Below are positions 9,856 to 19,764 of a stretch of 64,000 bases of DNA, one piece after another. The notes below the pieces were generated by a model. The model was given only the letters and a program-made list of their open reading frames with translations, had not been told where the DNA came from and did not search any database. The stretch is taken from contig WGNH01000025.1 of the NCBI GenBank assembly GCA_016124665.1, positions 29,045 to 93,044 on the forward strand, written 5' to 3'. The translations under genes were made by a program, and so were the position numbers. Origin of the DNA: Alphaproteobacteria bacterium. Lineage in GTDB: Bacteria; Pseudomonadota; Alphaproteobacteria; Caulobacterales; Maricaulaceae. Position 1 is the first letter of the stretch, and each line of letters starts with the position of its first letter.

Positions 9856-10752
9856 CTATACGTCCCTCGCCAGCGCGCGATGCAGGGCGAGCACGGCCTG
9901 AGTCGCGGGCCGGTCAGTCCGGTGAGTGACCAGCGTCCAGCCATAGGAGCGCGCCAGATCGGCCAGCCGGTCGCCATGTTCCTGCCAGCGCGCCCGATAG
10001 GCCTTGCGCGCTTCCTCCGCACGGCCGAACAGCAGGCTCTCACTGTCGTCTGCGGCCTCGAACCGGGTCCGCCCCTTGAACGGAAAGTCTTCTTCCATCG
10101 GGTCAATAATGCGAAGCAGCGCCCCGCTGGCCTGCAGGGCGGCAAAGCGCGACAGGCGCGCGCGCCAGGTCTCGATGGGATCGAGGAAATCACTCGCCAG
10201 CACGACCCGCCCATAGCGCGAAACCGGTGCCGATTCGACCGAAGCCAGGCTGCCCGGTCCGGTGCCGAGACGGATGGCGGTGCGTTCCAGACCCATCTCG
10301 CCGCCGCGGGCCCGGGCGCTTTCGCCCAGCGCGGCAATGCGTTCACCACCACGCGACAATAGCGCTGCCATGGCGATCATGCAGACGGCGGCCCGGTCCT
10401 TTTTCAGCGGCAGATCACGCGAGGAGCGGAATTCCATCGTCGCCGACCCGTCCCGCCACAGCCACACCGTATTGGCGGCTTCCTGCTCGTTCTCGCGGAC
10501 ATAGAGTTCCGACGACTTCGCCGACATGCGCCAGTCAACGGCTTGCGCCCCGTCTTCGGCGCGGTGATGGCGGTATTCCCAGAAGGTCTCGCCCGTACCG
10601 CGCCGGCGCTGACCATGCACACCCATGACAACGCTGGCCGCAATGCGCTCGGCCTCGGCCACCAGCTCGCCAAAGGGCGCAGCCGCAGCCTCGCCGGCCT
10701 GACGCAGGTCGGCCGCGCGTTTGCTTTCGTCACGGGCAAAGGGCGAGCGCAT
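9856..10752 (-). CDS. DUF58 domain protein
   Basis: 298 residues with the DUF58 signatures: GVHGQRRRGTGETFWEYRHH near residue 45 and AVDWRMSAKSSELYVRENEQE soon after, then a VWA-like Rossmann core (VVLASDFLDP). DUF58 proteins nearly always sit directly downstream of moxR, as here (15-bp gap), and are assumed to be partners of the MoxR AAA+ ATPase. Second gene of the operon, cytoplasmic by prediction. No unusual features. Confidence 0.92.
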   Translation of the reverse strand: MRSPFARDESKRAADLRQAGEAAAAPFGELVAEAERIAASVVMGVHGQRRRGTGETFWEYRHHRAEDGAQAVDWRMSAKSSELYVRENEQEAANTVWLWRDGSATMEFRSSRDLPLKKDRAAVCMIAMAALLSRGGERIAALGESARARGGEMGLERTAIRLGTGPGSLASVESAPVSRYGRVVLASDFLDPIETWRARLSRFAALQASGALLRIIDPMEEDFPFKGRTRFEAADDSESLLFGRAEEARKAYRARWQEHGDRLADLARSYGWTLVTHRTDRPATQAVLALHRALARDV

Positions 10753-10767
10753 GGGCGCGTATGTCCT

Positions 10768-11835
10768 CTAGGCGGCTTTGGCAGCGAGGCGGGAAATCAG
10801 CGATTCCAGTGTCAGACCGTCAGCGCGCGCCGCGAATGAGAGTGCCATGCGGTGTTTCAGCACCGGCTCGGCCAGAACGGCCACATCCTCTGTCGAGGGC
10901 GCAAGGCGGCCCTGCAACAGGGCGCGGGCGCGAACGGCCAGCATCAGCGCCTGGCCGGCCCGCGGGCCCGGACCCCAGGAAACGCCGGCTTGCACATCCT
11001 TGTCATCGCTTTCTTCCGGGCGCGCTAGATGGACGAGGTCCAGAATCGCATCGACGACTTTCTCGCCGACCGGCATGCGGCGCACCAGCGCCTGCAGGTC
11101 AAGGATTTCAGCGGGCGACAATACCGGCTCGGCCCGGTTTTCCGACGCACCGGTCGTCGCCAGCAGGATCTCGCGCTCATCGCCGCGTTGCGGATAGGGA
11201 ATATCCACGCGAAGGAGGAAGCGGTCGAGCTGGGCTTCCGGCAGCGGGTAGGTACCCTCCTGCTCGATCGGGTTCTGGGTGGCCAGAACATGGAAGGGTT
11301 CCGGCAGGTCATAGCGTTGACCGGCCACCGTCACATGATGTTCCTGCATTGCCTGCAAAAGCGCGGCCTGGGTGCGCGGGCTGGCGCGGTTGATTTCATC
11401 GGCCATCAGCAGGCGGCAGAAGACCGGACCCTGGATGAAGCGGAAGGAGCGTTTGCCGCCCGCACTCTCCTCCAGCACTTCCGAGCCGAGAATATCTGCC
11501 GGCATCAGATCCGGCGTGAACTGGATCCGCTTGGTATCGAGGCCGGTGGCGATGGCGAGGGTTTCCACCAGCTTGGTCTTGGCCAGGCCCGGCGCGCCTA
11601 CCAGAAGCGCATGTCCGCCCGACAGGATGGCGGCGAGACACAATTCCACCTGGTCTTCCAGGCCATAGATGACCTTGCCGATGGAGGCCCGCGTCGCGGC
11701 AAGGCGTTCCGTTGCAATATCAGCGGCTTCCACCACATCCATGGCCGTCAGGGACGGGGTTTTGGGGGCAGCTGCCTTGCGCGGCTTGCGGGCCGCTGAT
11801 GTCGTTTTTGCAGGACTTGCCGGTTTTTTCGCCAA
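10768..11835 (-). CDS. MoxR-family AAA+ ATPase
   Basis: 355 residues. After a lysine/alanine-rich N terminus (about 1-28), the AAA+ core has Walker A GAPGLAKTKLV (80-90), Walker B LLMADEINRASP (142-153) and sensor-1 ATQNPIEQEGTYPLPEAQLDRF. MoxR ATPases are chaperone-like and act with VWA/DUF58 partners on envelope or metalloprotein targets. It heads the minus-strand operon that continues through the DUF58, DUF4159 and VWA-like genes. A gap of 92 bp separates it from the divergent DUF1285 gene, so promoters for both lie there. Confidence 0.95.
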   Translation of the reverse strand: MAKKPASPAKTTSAARKPRKAAAPKTPSLTAMDVVEAADIATERLAATRASIGKVIYGLEDQVELCLAAILSGGHALLVGAPGLAKTKLVETLAIATGLDTKRIQFTPDLMPADILGSEVLEESAGGKRSFRFIQGPVFCRLLMADEINRASPRTQAALLQAMQEHHVTVAGQRYDLPEPFHVLATQNPIEQEGTYPLPEAQLDRFLLRVDIPYPQRGDEREILLATTGASENRAEPVLSPAEILDLQALVRRMPVGEKVVDAILDLVHLARPEESDDKDVQAGVSWGPGPRAGQALMLAVRARALLQGRLAPSTEDVAVLAEPVLKHRMALSFAARADGLTLESLISRLAAKAA

Positions 11836-11927
11836 GGTAATCTCCCTAAATCCCTGTATGAACTAGCGCACGGCGTCGACCGGTCACGTTGGTTCGTGAA
11901 GAATGACAATGCAAATACGGAGTGTCC

Positions 11928-12506
11928 ATGCCCGCCGACCATACATCACCCGACCTGATGCAGTCGCTGTTGAAAGCAGCGGAGTCATCCGGCGAGGGAT
12001 TGCCGCCCGTCGAGACGTGGAACCCCACCCATTGCGATACAATGGATATGGTGATCCGCCGCGATGGCAGCTGGTGGCATGAGGGACGTCGCATCACCCG
12101 CGAACGTCTCGTAAAACTGTTTGCGCGTATCTTGCGAAAAGATGACGATGGCGTTCATTATCTCGTAACGCCGGTGGAAAAGCAGGCGGTTCAGGTCGAG
12201 GCCGCGCCTTTTGTGGCGGTCCGGGTCGATAGCGGTGAAGAGAGTGGCGAGCCGGTTCTGATCTTCACAACAAATCTTGGTGATGTCGTCGTGGCGGGTC
12301 CCGATCACCCGGTCCGCGTGGAAATCGACCCGGACACGGGTGAGCCCGAGCCTTTTGTCCTGGTCCGCGGGCGTCTGGAAGCGCTGATCAACCGGCCTTC
12401 CTTCTATGAACTCGTCGAACGCGCGGCGATTCGCGATGTGGACGGCAGGAAAACTCTCTTCATCCGCTCGCGCGGGCAGGAATTCGAACTGGGCCGCGCC
12501 GAATGA
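11928..12506 (+). CDS. DUF1285 family protein
   Basis: 192 residues with the DUF1285 core (GSWWHEGRRITRERLVKLFARILR, beta-rich C terminus ending SFYELVERA). Structures of the family show two PH-like lobes; the function is unknown. ATG at 11928 has GGAG five bases upstream; a GTG at 11922 overlaps this site and is less likely. The stop overlaps the Nudix start by four bases, opening the conserved alphaproteobacterial run DUF1285-Nudix-DUF6111-cca. Confidence 0.92.
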   Translation: MPADHTSPDLMQSLLKAAESSGEGLPPVETWNPTHCDTMDMVIRRDGSWWHEGRRITRERLVKLFARILRKDDDGVHYLVTPVEKQAVQVEAAPFVAVRVDSGEESGEPVLIFTTNLGDVVVAGPDHPVRVEIDPDTGEPEPFVLVRGRLEALINRPSFYELVERAAIRDVDGRKTLFIRSRGQEFELGRAE

Positions 12507-13120
12507 CACCGCAGGCCCTGCGCGATCTGCTGGAGGAAAAGCTCGATCATCCCGACCGCCCCGCCGCGGCGGCTTCGCGGGGGGATGGCGATCTGGACGG
12601 ACGTGTCATTCCCTCAGGCGCCCGGCTGAACCAGGCGGCCGTGCTGGCCCCGCTCATCCTGCATGATGGCCCGCCACGATTCCTGTTCACGATGCGCGCC
12701 GCCCATCTGACCAAACATGCCGGGCAGATCTCCTTCCCGGGCGGCCGCCGGGAGCCGGGCGAAACCCTGGCGCAGACCGCGCTGCGCGAGACGCATGAGG
12801 AAATCGGCATAACGCCCGATCATGTCGAGATCCTTGGCTGCTTTGACCCGTATGAAACCGTGACCGCCTTTCAGGTGACGCCTTTTGTCGGGGTCATAAA
12901 ACCCGGCTACACGGTCACGCCGGACCACAGGGAGGTATCGGAGGTGTTCGAAACCCCCTTTGATTTCCTGATGAATGCCGCGAATCATGAGCGTCATGAA
13001 ATGGAGTTCCGCGGAAAAATCCGCCGTTTCTGGGCAATGCCCTGGCAGGAGCGCTATATATGGGGCGCAACGGCGGGCATGCTGAAAGCCCTGCATGACC
13101 GCCTGTTTGGAGACAGATAA
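12503..13120 (+). CDS. CoA pyrophosphatase-type Nudix hydrolase
   Basis: 205 residues. The Nudix box GGRREPGETLAQTALRETHEEIGI-type segment (written here as GRREPGET ... RETHEEIG) is preceded by KHAGQISFPG, the NuCoA signature that marks hydrolases splitting coenzyme A and related nucleotides to 4'-phosphopantetheine and 3',5'-ADP. Start and stop both overlap neighbours by one to four bases, indicating tight coupling with the DUF1285 and DUF6111 genes. Confidence 0.9.
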   Translation: MTPQALRDLLEEKLDHPDRPAAAASRGDGDLDGRVIPSGARLNQAAVLAPLILHDGPPRFLFTMRAAHLTKHAGQISFPGGRREPGETLAQTALRETHEEIGITPDHVEILGCFDPYETVTAFQVTPFVGVIKPGYTVTPDHREVSEVFETPFDFLMNAANHERHEMEFRGKIRRFWAMPWQERYIWGATAGMLKALHDRLFGDR

Positions 13121-13515
13121 TGATCAGACTGGCCCTTCTCGAGATGTTGCTCTTTGCGTCGCCCTTCATCCTGTTCGCGCTCTGGCGGCTGTCGATGCAG
13201 GCCACGCAGGAGGCCGCAGAGCACAAGCCGGCCCCGACACTTGTCCTCTCGGCTGTGGGCGGACTGCTCGCCGCTGCCGGATTTGTCGCGCTGGTCCTGA
13301 CGGCGGATTCCGGGGATTCGGCACACTCCACCTATGTGCCGCCGCGGCTGGGTGAGGGGGGCATCGAACGGGCGCAGTTCAACAATAATCCCGGCGAAGC
13401 CGCACCGCGGGACCGGCGGATTTTTGCACAGCCGGAGACTGGCGATGACGGCGCCACACCGGATGAGGATGGGGATGAGGACGGGGATGATGGCGGCGCG
13501 CCTCAACCCCGCTGA
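13120..13515 (+). CDS. DUF6111-type small membrane protein
   Basis: 131 residues. Two membrane helices (about 4-25 and 40-61), then a hydrophilic tail with STYVPPRLGEGG, and an acidic C terminus (GDDGATPDEDGDEDGD). It matches the small membrane protein normally found between the CoA Nudix gene and cca in alphaproteobacteria. The ATG overlaps the Nudix stop by one base (taATGa). The last 29 bases overlap the cca start. Function unknown. Confidence 0.82.
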   Translation: MIRLALLEMLLFASPFILFALWRLSMQATQEAAEHKPAPTLVLSAVGGLLAAAGFVALVLTADSGDSAHSTYVPPRLGEGGIERAQFNNNPGEAAPRDRRIFAQPETGDDGATPDEDGDEDGDDGGAPQPR

Positions 13516-14692
13516 CCATGACTGGCTGACCGCGCCCGCCACTCTGCGGGTTATGGCGGCCCTGGAGAAGGCTGCGCCCGGCGGCGCGCGCTTTGTCGGC
13601 GGCTGTGTGCGCAATGCCCTCCTGGGTGAGCCTGTTGCCGATATCGATATTGCCACCGTACTGGAGCCGGATTCCGCCAGGGCCGCGCTGGAAGCGGCCG
13701 GAATTGCGGTTCATCCCACCGGCATCGAGCACGGCACGCTGACGGCTGTCGCCGATCACCGGCCCTTTGATGTGACCACGCTGCGCCGCGACGTTTCCAC
13801 CGATGGCCGCCGCGCCACGGTCGCCTTCACCACCGACTGGGCCGAGGATGCCGCCCGCCGCGATTTCCGGCTCAATGCACTCTATGCCGACATGACCGGC
13901 GGGATTTTCGACTATGTTGGCGGGATTGCAGACATTCCGGATCGCAGGATTGTCTTTATCGGCAAGGCCGAAGACCGTATCGCCGAGGATTATCTCCGCA
14001 TTCTGCGCTTTTTTCGCTTTTACGCCCGTTATGGCCGGGGCGAGCCTGACTCTGAAGCGCTGCGCGCCTGCGCCGCCATGACCGGCGGTCTCGCACAACT
14101 GTCGGCCGAACGCGTGTGGATGGAGACCAAGAAGCTCCTGGCGGCACCAGACCCCGGCCCGGCGCTCCGCCTGATGGCCGAAACCGGCGTCTCGGACGCG
14201 CTCTTCGGCACTGCCGGTGATGCCTCGCGCGTCTCGCGCCTTGCTGGTCTGGGCGGAGACGATCCGCTGGTCCGCTTTAGCGCCTGGCTGGGAGATGCGG
14301 CTGCTGTCTGCGCCCGCGCACTGCGCTTGTCGAATGCCGAAGCCCGGCGCATCAACACCATGGCCGATCCGGATCTGGCATGGGAAGTCGCGCAGGTCTG
14401 GCCCATCCGTGCCGAACTGGAAAAGCAGGTCTACCGCCAAGGCAATGTGGCGGTGGCCGATCAGTTGTTTCTGCTCTTCTCCCGTGAGGAGACGCCGCCG
14501 GAAGGCTGGGGCGGAGCGATTGCCCACGCCCTGTCCTTTGCGGCACCGGTTTTTCCGGTGACAGGGACGGACCTCAAACAGGCCGGCATTCCGGCAAGCC
14601 GGGAAATGGGCGGAATACTCCGGCGTCTGGAAGATGCATGGGTCGACAGCCGCTTCCGCCTGTCAAAGGCGAATTTGCTGGAGCGGATCTGA
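13487..14692 (+). CDS. cca: CCA-adding enzyme (tRNA nucleotidyltransferase)
   Basis: About 401 residues. The class-II nucleotidyltransferase head is clear: GARFVGGCVRNALLGEPVAD then DIDIATVLEPD with the metal-binding DxD, followed by RRDFRLNALYAD and ERISED-like IAEDYLRILRFFRFYARY. The enzyme adds or repairs the CCA end of tRNA. Two adjacent ATGs (13487 and 13490) are preceded by GAGGACGGGG. The open frame extends further upstream to 13334, but that part is out-of-frame DUF6111 sequence. Confidence 0.93.
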   Translation: MMAARLNPADHDWLTAPATLRVMAALEKAAPGGARFVGGCVRNALLGEPVADIDIATVLEPDSARAALEAAGIAVHPTGIEHGTLTAVADHRPFDVTTLRRDVSTDGRRATVAFTTDWAEDAARRDFRLNALYADMTGGIFDYVGGIADIPDRRIVFIGKAEDRIAEDYLRILRFFRFYARYGRGEPDSEALRACAAMTGGLAQLSAERVWMETKKLLAAPDPGPALRLMAETGVSDALFGTAGDASRVSRLAGLGGDDPLVRFSAWLGDAAAVCARALRLSNAEARRINTMADPDLAWEVAQVWPIRAELEKQVYRQGNVAVADQLFLLFSREETPPEGWGGAIAHALSFAAPVFPVTGTDLKQAGIPASREMGGILRRLEDAWVDSRFRLSKANLLERI

Positions 14693-14711
14693 CCTGACAT
14701 CAACCACTCTC

Positions 14712-14778
14712 GTCATCACCCGGTTTAGCCGGGTGATCTTATCGGCGAACAGATCACCCGAACAAGTCGGGTGATGAC
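14712..14778. repeat. Palindromic intergenic repeat, family C copy 1
   Basis: A double-hairpin element between convergent cca and the next gene. The ends GTCATCACCCG and CGGGTGATGAC are perfect inverted repeats. Inside are two smaller stems, ATCACCCGG/CCGGGTGAT and GATCACCCG/CGGGTGATG. A related copy in opposite orientation lies at 58622-58672. It may act as a terminator for the convergent genes, but no T-tract is present. Confidence 0.75.
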
Positions 14779-14868
14779 GGGGAGGGTGTTTCGGGCGATG
14801 ACGGAGAGACTATTTCGGTTGACGATGCGGATATCAGGGGCGGAAGATCGCGCGAAAACCCCACCCGC

Positions 14869-15345
14869 TCAATCCGCGAGCCCTTGTTCGCCGCTCACAT
14901 CACCCGCCGGCCGCGCACCGCGCCAGAGCAGAATACCGGTTAATGCGGCCGACAGCATGGTGGCGATTTCCCGCGTTGGCGAGGGCAGTTGCGAGACCAG
15001 AACCACATCCGGAATGAAGGGGATCAGCAAGCTGGCTCCGTATCCGATCAGCACCGCACCCGGGATCACGATCCAGATCCGCCACAGTCCCGCGCGGCTC
15101 AGCCCCGCCCATGCGCCGACGCCAACGGGAATCACGACCAGCGCCATGATCGGCGTGGCGAAAAACAACAGGGTCAGCACAAACATCACCATGCTGTAGG
15201 CGTCAGGCCGGCCACCGGTATCGGCAAATTGCAGCCCCTCCAGAATGGTCGCGCCCATGAGGATGGCTGCGCCGGCAAGGCTCGCCAGAAACAGCGACAG
15301 GATAACATTTTTCAGCGATCCGGTACGGTCGGGATCTATGGCCAT
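14869..15345 (-). CDS. Hypothetical four-helix membrane protein
   Basis: 158 residues with four predicted membrane helices: about 12-34 ([21 protein letters not shown]), 48-72, 88-112 and 125-143. Loops are short, with no recognised motif. The start overlaps the hemF stop by ten bases, so it is the second gene of a hemF operon. No function can be assigned from sequence. Confidence 0.75.
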   Translation of the reverse strand: MAIDPDRTGSLKNVILSLFLASLAGAAILMGATILEGLQFADTGGRPDAYSMVMFVLTLLFFATPIMALVVIPVGVGAWAGLSRAGLWRIWIVIPGAVLIGYGASLLIPFIPDVVLVSQLPSPTREIATMLSAALTGILLWRGARPAGDVSGEQGLAD

Positions 15346-16208
15346 TTTGCCTCGGGTGGCATGGAGGAGAGGATGGATTTCACATTCCCGCCGGTTTCAA
15401 GTCCGAACTTGGTACCACGGTCATAGAGCAGATTGAACTCCGCATAGCGGCCCCGGCGGACCAGCTGTTCCTCGCGGTCTTCTGCGGTCCAGGGCGTTGC
15501 CATCCGCGCACGGACAATCTTCGGATAAACCTCCAGAAAGGCGCGGCCGACATCCTGGGTGAACGCAAAATCTGCAGCCCAGTCACCGGTATCATGGCGG
15601 TCATAGAATATGCCGCCGACACCGCGCGGCTCATTGCGGTGCTTCAGCCAGAAATACTCCTCGCACCATTTGTCGAAACGGTCGTGGAAATCATCGCCGT
15701 GCCGGTCACAGACGGCCTTGCAGGCGGCATGGAAGGTCACCGCATCCGCAAAGGACTTGTCGCGCTGGTAATCCTGCGTCGGATTGAGATCCATACCGCC
15801 GCCGAACCAGCCCTTTGTCGTGGCGATGAAGCGCGTATTCATGTGCACCGCCGGGACATGCGGATTGTGCATGTGGGCAATCAGGGAGATGCCAGACGCC
15901 CAGAAGCGCGGATCGTTTTCCGCGCCGGGAATCTGCTTGGCAAATTCGGGCGAGAATTCGCCATGGACGGTAGAGCAGTGGACGCCGACCTTTTCAAACA
16001 GCCTTCCGCGCATCATCGACGCTACGCCGCCGCCCTGGTCTGACGATCCATCACCGCGGGTCCACGGGTCACGCTCGAAGCGGCCCGGCGCGCCCGGATA
16101 GAGATCGCCCGGCGCCTCGTCCTCCAGGCGCTCGAATTCGGCGCAGATTTCATCGCGCAGCGCCTCGAACCAGCCCTTCGCAGCGGCCTTCCTGTCGTCC
16201 AGTGTCAT
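15336..16208 (-). CDS. hemF: Oxygen-dependent coproporphyrinogen III oxidase
   Basis: About 290 residues. HemF decarboxylates coproporphyrinogen III to protoporphyrinogen IX with O2 in haem synthesis. Family signatures include [47 protein letters not shown] and [16 protein letters not shown] chose the ATG at 16208 because GGAG lies nine bases upstream and MTLDDRK resembles relatives; ATGs at 16223 and 16235 are alternatives, and the frame to 16373 is too long. Haem supply fits the neighbouring cytochrome bc1 operon. Confidence 0.93.
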   Translation of the reverse strand: MTLDDRKAAAKGWFEALRDEICAEFERLEDEAPGDLYPGAPGRFERDPWTRGDGSSDQGGGVASMMRGRLFEKVGVHCSTVHGEFSPEFAKQIPGAENDPRFWASGISLIAHMHNPHVPAVHMNTRFIATTKGWFGGGMDLNPTQDYQRDKSFADAVTFHAACKAVCDRHGDDFHDRFDKWCEEYFWLKHRNEPRGVGGIFYDRHDTGDWAADFAFTQDVGRAFLEVYPKIVRARMATPWTAEDREEQLVRRGRYAEFNLLYDRGTKFGLETGGNVKSILSSMPPEAKWP

Positions 16209-16317
16209 GAACAGCGTCTCCATACCGTCCGGCATTATTCCCGCCCCTTCGTGGCCGAAACCGGCGGTAAATAAAACCCCGCTTGGGCTGTTGGGGAATG
16301 TGGCGTGCCGCCGCGTG

Positions 16318-16770
16318 TCAGCGGGGCGCAGGCGAAACCTGCCGCATCGCCTCGGCCAGCGCGATGCCGGCACTCATCGACACATTCAGCGACCGGGCGT
16401 CCGGCCGGATCGGAATGAAGACCCGCGCATCGGCATCGGCATGAACAAAGTCCGGCACACCGGCGCTTTCGCGCCCGAAAACCAGCTGGTCATCCGGCCG
16501 GAATGAAAAATTCCACAGGGGTGTTGCCCCCTGCGTGGTGAACAGAATCATACGGCCGGTCTCGCGATTTTCCCGCCATTTCCCGTACGAATCATGGCGC
16601 TGAAAGTCAGCCAGAGGGGCGTAATCCAGCGCTGCCCGCCGCATCGCCTTGTCATTGAGCGGAAAAGCGCAGGGCTCGATCACGTCAATGCCCGCACCAA
16701 AACAGGCCGCAAGACGGATCGATGCGCCGAGATTTTGCGGAATATCTGGTTGAAAAAAAACGAGCCGCAT
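16318..16770 (-). CDS. trmL: tRNA (cytidine(34)-2'-O)-methyltransferase
   Basis: 150 residues, a minimal SPOUT methyltransferase that 2'-O-methylates the wobble base of tRNA-Leu. The N-terminal [20 protein letters not shown] and the knotted C-terminal region [11 protein letters not shown] ... [15 protein letters not shown] are diagnostic. I start it at the ATG at 16770; the longer frame to 16830 lacks family similarity. It is divergent from petA, with a 175-bp shared upstream region. Confidence 0.93.
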   Translation of the reverse strand: MRLVFFQPDIPQNLGASIRLAACFGAGIDVIEPCAFPLNDKAMRRAALDYAPLADFQRHDSYGKWRENRETGRMILFTTQGATPLWNFSFRPDDQLVFGRESAGVPDFVHADADARVFIPIRPDARSLNVSMSAGIALAEAMRQVSPAPR

Positions 16771-16894
16771 TTTAAGCCGCGCTGGATATGGGTTTGGGGG
16801 ACGTGCGGCGGGATGCCGCCTCGCCTCCAATACCGATACGAGTTAGGTGACGCGGTGATGCCTGTGATGGGCGATCCGCGTCAAGCGGGGTTTT

Positions 16895-16914
16895 CCGGTT
16901 GCGTCCGCAACCGG
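16895..16914. promoter_or_regulatory. Hairpin in the petABC leader
   Basis: A perfect 8-bp stem, CCGGTTGC / GCAACCGG with loop GTCC, lies 31 bases upstream of the petA GTG start. It may be a regulatory leader structure or a protein site. No T-tract follows directly, so a terminator is unlikely. Confidence 0.4.
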
Positions 16915-16945
16915 ACTGCAAGGCAAGATAACCAAGAGGTCGGCC

Positions 16946-17548
16946 GTGACAGACCATACCACCGAAGAACCGACACGCCGGGACTTCATTTACATTGCTG
17001 CCGGAGGCGCAGCCGCCATTGGCGGAGCGTTGACGATCTGGCCCTTCATCCACCAGATGAACCCTGCCGCCGATACGCTGGCGCTGGGCTCCATCCGCAA
17101 GGATATTTCCAGCCTCGGCGTAGGCCAGGAAATCACCGTGATGTTCCGCGGCGGACCGGTCTTTATCCGCCGCCGGACGGAAGCGGAGATCGCCGAGGCG
17201 CGAGCCGTCGAGCTGGATCGCCTGCCGGATGATCTCGCCCGCAACGAAAACCTGCCGGATGATGCGTCCGCGGCTGATGCCAATCGCGTGCTGAACCCGG
17301 AATATCTGATCGTCAAAGGCAATTGCACCCACCTGGGCTGTGTGCCGGTGGGCAATGGTGCCGGCGATTATGATGGCTGGTTCTGCCCCTGCCATGGCTC
17401 GCACTATGATGCATCTGCCCGTATCCGCCGTGGTCCGGCCCCGGAGAATCTTCCCGTCCCCGCCTACATTTTCGAAAATGAGGGCGCTGTTGTGAAACTG
17501 GGCGCGACTTCCGATGAAGTGGCCGCCGCCGGATGGAGCGTCGCATGA
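16946..17548 (+). CDS. petA: Ubiquinol-cytochrome c reductase Rieske iron-sulfur subunit
   Basis: 200 residues. A Tat-like N terminus ([17 protein letters not shown], residues 11-27) provides the membrane anchor. The Rieske cluster ligands are Cys127/His129 in CTHLGC and Cys147/His150 in CPCHGSH, with Cys132 and Cys149 for the disulfide. It carries electrons from quinol to cytochrome c1. Translation begins at GTG 16946. The stop overlaps the petB ATG (ATGA). Confidence 0.97.
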   Translation: MTDHTTEEPTRRDFIYIAAGGAAAIGGALTIWPFIHQMNPAADTLALGSIRKDISSLGVGQEITVMFRGGPVFIRRRTEAEIAEARAVELDRLPDDLARNENLPDDASAADANRVLNPEYLIVKGNCTHLGCVPVGNGAGDYDGWFCPCHGSHYDASARIRRGPAPENLPVPAYIFENEGAVVKLGATSDEVAAAGWSVA

Positions 17549-18840
17549 GCCATCAGTCTACCTACGAACCGAAGACCGGCATCGAGAAATGGCTCGATTC
17601 CCGTCTCCCCATTGTCCGTCTGGGCTATGACTCCTTCGTCGACTTTCCGACCCCGCGCAATCTGAACTACTGGTACACGTTCGGCGGCATTCTCGCCGTC
17701 TTCCTGGTGATCCAGATCCTGTCGGGCGTCGTGCTGGCCATGCACTATGTGCCGCATGTCGACCACGCTTTTGATTCCGTCGAGCGTATCCGCCGTGACA
17801 TCAATTATGGCTGGCTGATCCAGTCCATGCACGCCAATGGGGCCTCCTTCTTCTTCGTGGCGGTCTATCTGCACATGTTCCGCGGCCTCTATTACGGCTC
17901 GTACAAGGCCCCGCGCGAAGTCCTCTGGATCATCGGTGTGGTGATTTATCTTCTGATGATGGCGGCCGCTTTCATGGGCTATGTGCTGCCCTGGGGACAG
18001 ATGTCCTACTGGGGGGCCACCGTGATCACCAACCTCGTCGGTGCCCTGCCGGTCGTGGGAGAGGGGATCCGCGAATGGTTGTGGGGCGATTTTGCCGTGG
18101 GCAATGCCACGCTGAACCGCTTCTTCTCGCTGCACTATCTCATCCCCTTCCTGATTGCCGGGCTTGTGATCCTGCACATCTGGGCGCTGCACGTTCCGGG
18201 CAATAACAACCCGACCGGCGTCGAGGTGAAGGGCAAGGGCGATACGCTGCCTTTCCACCCTTATTACACGGTCAAGGACGGTTTCGCGATTGTCGTCTTC
18301 CTGATGATTTTCGCCGGTTTCGTCTTCTACCTGCCGAGCGTGCTGGGCCATGCCGACAACTCGATCGAGGCCAACCCGCTGGTGACGCCGGCGCACATCG
18401 TGCCGGAATGGTATTTCCTGCCCTTCTACGCCATTCTGCGGGCGGTGACCTTCGACTTCGGCCCGATCAGCGCCAAGCTTGGCGGTGTGCTGGCCATGTT
18501 CGGAGCCATCGGCGTGCTTTTCGCCCTGCCCTGGCTGGACCGCTCTCCGGTCAAGTCGATGCGCTACCGGCCGATCGCCAAATGGTGCTTCCTGATTTTC
18601 GTGATTGCCTGCCTCGGTCTCGGCTGGTGCGGGGCAGAGAATCCGGACAATATGGTGTTTGAATTCGGCGGCATCGGCATGCCCTTCGTGGTGCTGTCGC
18701 AAATTCTGACGGCATATTACTTCATCTACTTCCTGGTCATTCTGCCGGTGCTCGGCTTTGTCGAGAAACCGAAAGAACGTCCGGAAAGCATCGAGGCCTC
18801 CGTGCTGGGATCATCCCCGGCTGCGGCCCCGGCGGAATAG
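17545..18840 (+). CDS. petB: Cytochrome b of the bc1 complex
   Basis: 431 residues, full length for bacterial cytochrome b, with the eight-helix architecture, paired haem histidines ([11 protein letters not shown] ... [19 protein letters not shown] ... HIWALH) and the Qo-site PEWY motif ([15 protein letters not shown]). The ATG at 17545 overlaps the petA stop. The charged C-terminal tail ([13 protein letters not shown]) is short. Second gene of petABC. Confidence 0.97.
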   Translation: MSHQSTYEPKTGIEKWLDSRLPIVRLGYDSFVDFPTPRNLNYWYTFGGILAVFLVIQILSGVVLAMHYVPHVDHAFDSVERIRRDINYGWLIQSMHANGASFFFVAVYLHMFRGLYYGSYKAPREVLWIIGVVIYLLMMAAAFMGYVLPWGQMSYWGATVITNLVGALPVVGEGIREWLWGDFAVGNATLNRFFSLHYLIPFLIAGLVILHIWALHVPGNNNPTGVEVKGKGDTLPFHPYYTVKDGFAIVVFLMIFAGFVFYLPSVLGHADNSIEANPLVTPAHIVPEWYFLPFYAILRAVTFDFGPISAKLGGVLAMFGAIGVLFALPWLDRSPVKSMRYRPIAKWCFLIFVIACLGLGWCGAENPDNMVFEFGGIGMPFVVLSQILTAYYFIYFLVILPVLGFVEKPKERPESIEASVLGSSPAAAPAE

Positions 18841-18855
18841 GACAGGAGAGAAACG

Positions 18856-19683
18856 ATGAAACGCTTTATCGCGACCCTTGCTGCCCTCGCTGCCCTGGCC
18901 ACGCCGGCCCTCGCCGCCGAAGGCGAAACCCACGCGCCGGAAAATCATGACTGGTCCTGGGAAGGTCCATTCGGCACATTCGATGACCGCCAGCTGCAGC
19001 GCGGCTTACAGGTCTATCAGGAAGTCTGTGCCTCCTGCCATTCGATGGATCTGCTCAGCTTCCGCAATCTCGGCCAGCCCGGCGGACCGTTCGAATATCT
19101 GCCGGACCCGGAACATGAAGGCGAGCTGATCACATTTGCCAATCCGAACGACAATCCCGTCGTGATGGAGATTGCCAGCCGTTACACCTATACCGAGATC
19201 GATCTTGAAACCGGTGAGGAAATGGAGCGTCAGGGCATTCCGGCCGACCGCTTCCCCAACCCCTATGCCAACGACGCGCAGGCGGCCGCCTCCAACGGTG
19301 GTGCGGCACCGCCCGATTTCTCGGTGATCGTCAAGGCCCGGTCCGGCGGGGCAGATTACATCCGGTCCCTGTTGCTCGGATATGACTATGAAGTGCCGGA
19401 AGACGTCACTCTCCTGCCCGGACAGCATTACAACCCCTATTTCCCGGGCGGTGTGCTGGCCATGGGGCCGCAATTGTTCGACGGGGCCGTCCCCTATGCC
19501 GATGATACGCCGCAAACCGCGGAACAGTATGCGGAGGATGTTGTCGCCTTCCTGGCCTGGGCCTCCGAGCCGCACATGGAACAGCGCAAGCGCATGGGCC
19601 TCGGCGTCATGATCTTCCTCCTGATCTTTGCCGTGCTGATGTGGCTGGCTTATCGCCAGGTCTGGGCGAATGTGAAGCACTAG
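18856..19683 (+). CDS. petC: Cytochrome c1 of the bc1 complex
   Basis: 275 residues. A signal peptide ends near LATPALAAEG (about residue 21). The haem c site is CASCH at 58-62, and the distal Met ligand is probably in the later GGVLAMGPQLF region. The protein ends with a C-terminal anchor helix (GLGVMIFLLIFAVLMWLAYRQ). It passes electrons to soluble or membrane cytochrome c. Good ribosome site (GGAGAG) 15 bases after petB. A strong terminator follows. Confidence 0.97.
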   Translation: MKRFIATLAALAALATPALAAEGETHAPENHDWSWEGPFGTFDDRQLQRGLQVYQEVCASCHSMDLLSFRNLGQPGGPFEYLPDPEHEGELITFANPNDNPVVMEIASRYTYTEIDLETGEEMERQGIPADRFPNPYANDAQAAASNGGAAPPDFSVIVKARSGGADYIRSLLLGYDYEVPEDVTLLPGQHYNPYFPGGVLAMGPQLFDGAVPYADDTPQTAEQYAEDVVAFLAWASEPHMEQRKRMGLGVMIFLLIFAVLMWLAYRQVWANVKH

Positions 19684-19706
19684 GCGTCTTTGACGCTGGA
19701 TGGATC

Positions 19707-19740
19707 AAGGCCGCAGCCCGCGCTGCGGCCTTTTTCTTTT
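19707..19740 (+). terminator. Rho-independent terminator after petABC
   Basis: Ten-base-pair stem AAGGCCGCAG / CTGCGGCCTT with a CCCGCG loop, followed by TTTCTTTT. It starts 23 bases after the petC stop and isolates petABC from mtnP. Confidence 0.9.
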
Positions 19741-19764
19741 CCCGGAAACCGCTAGAAAAAGCCC

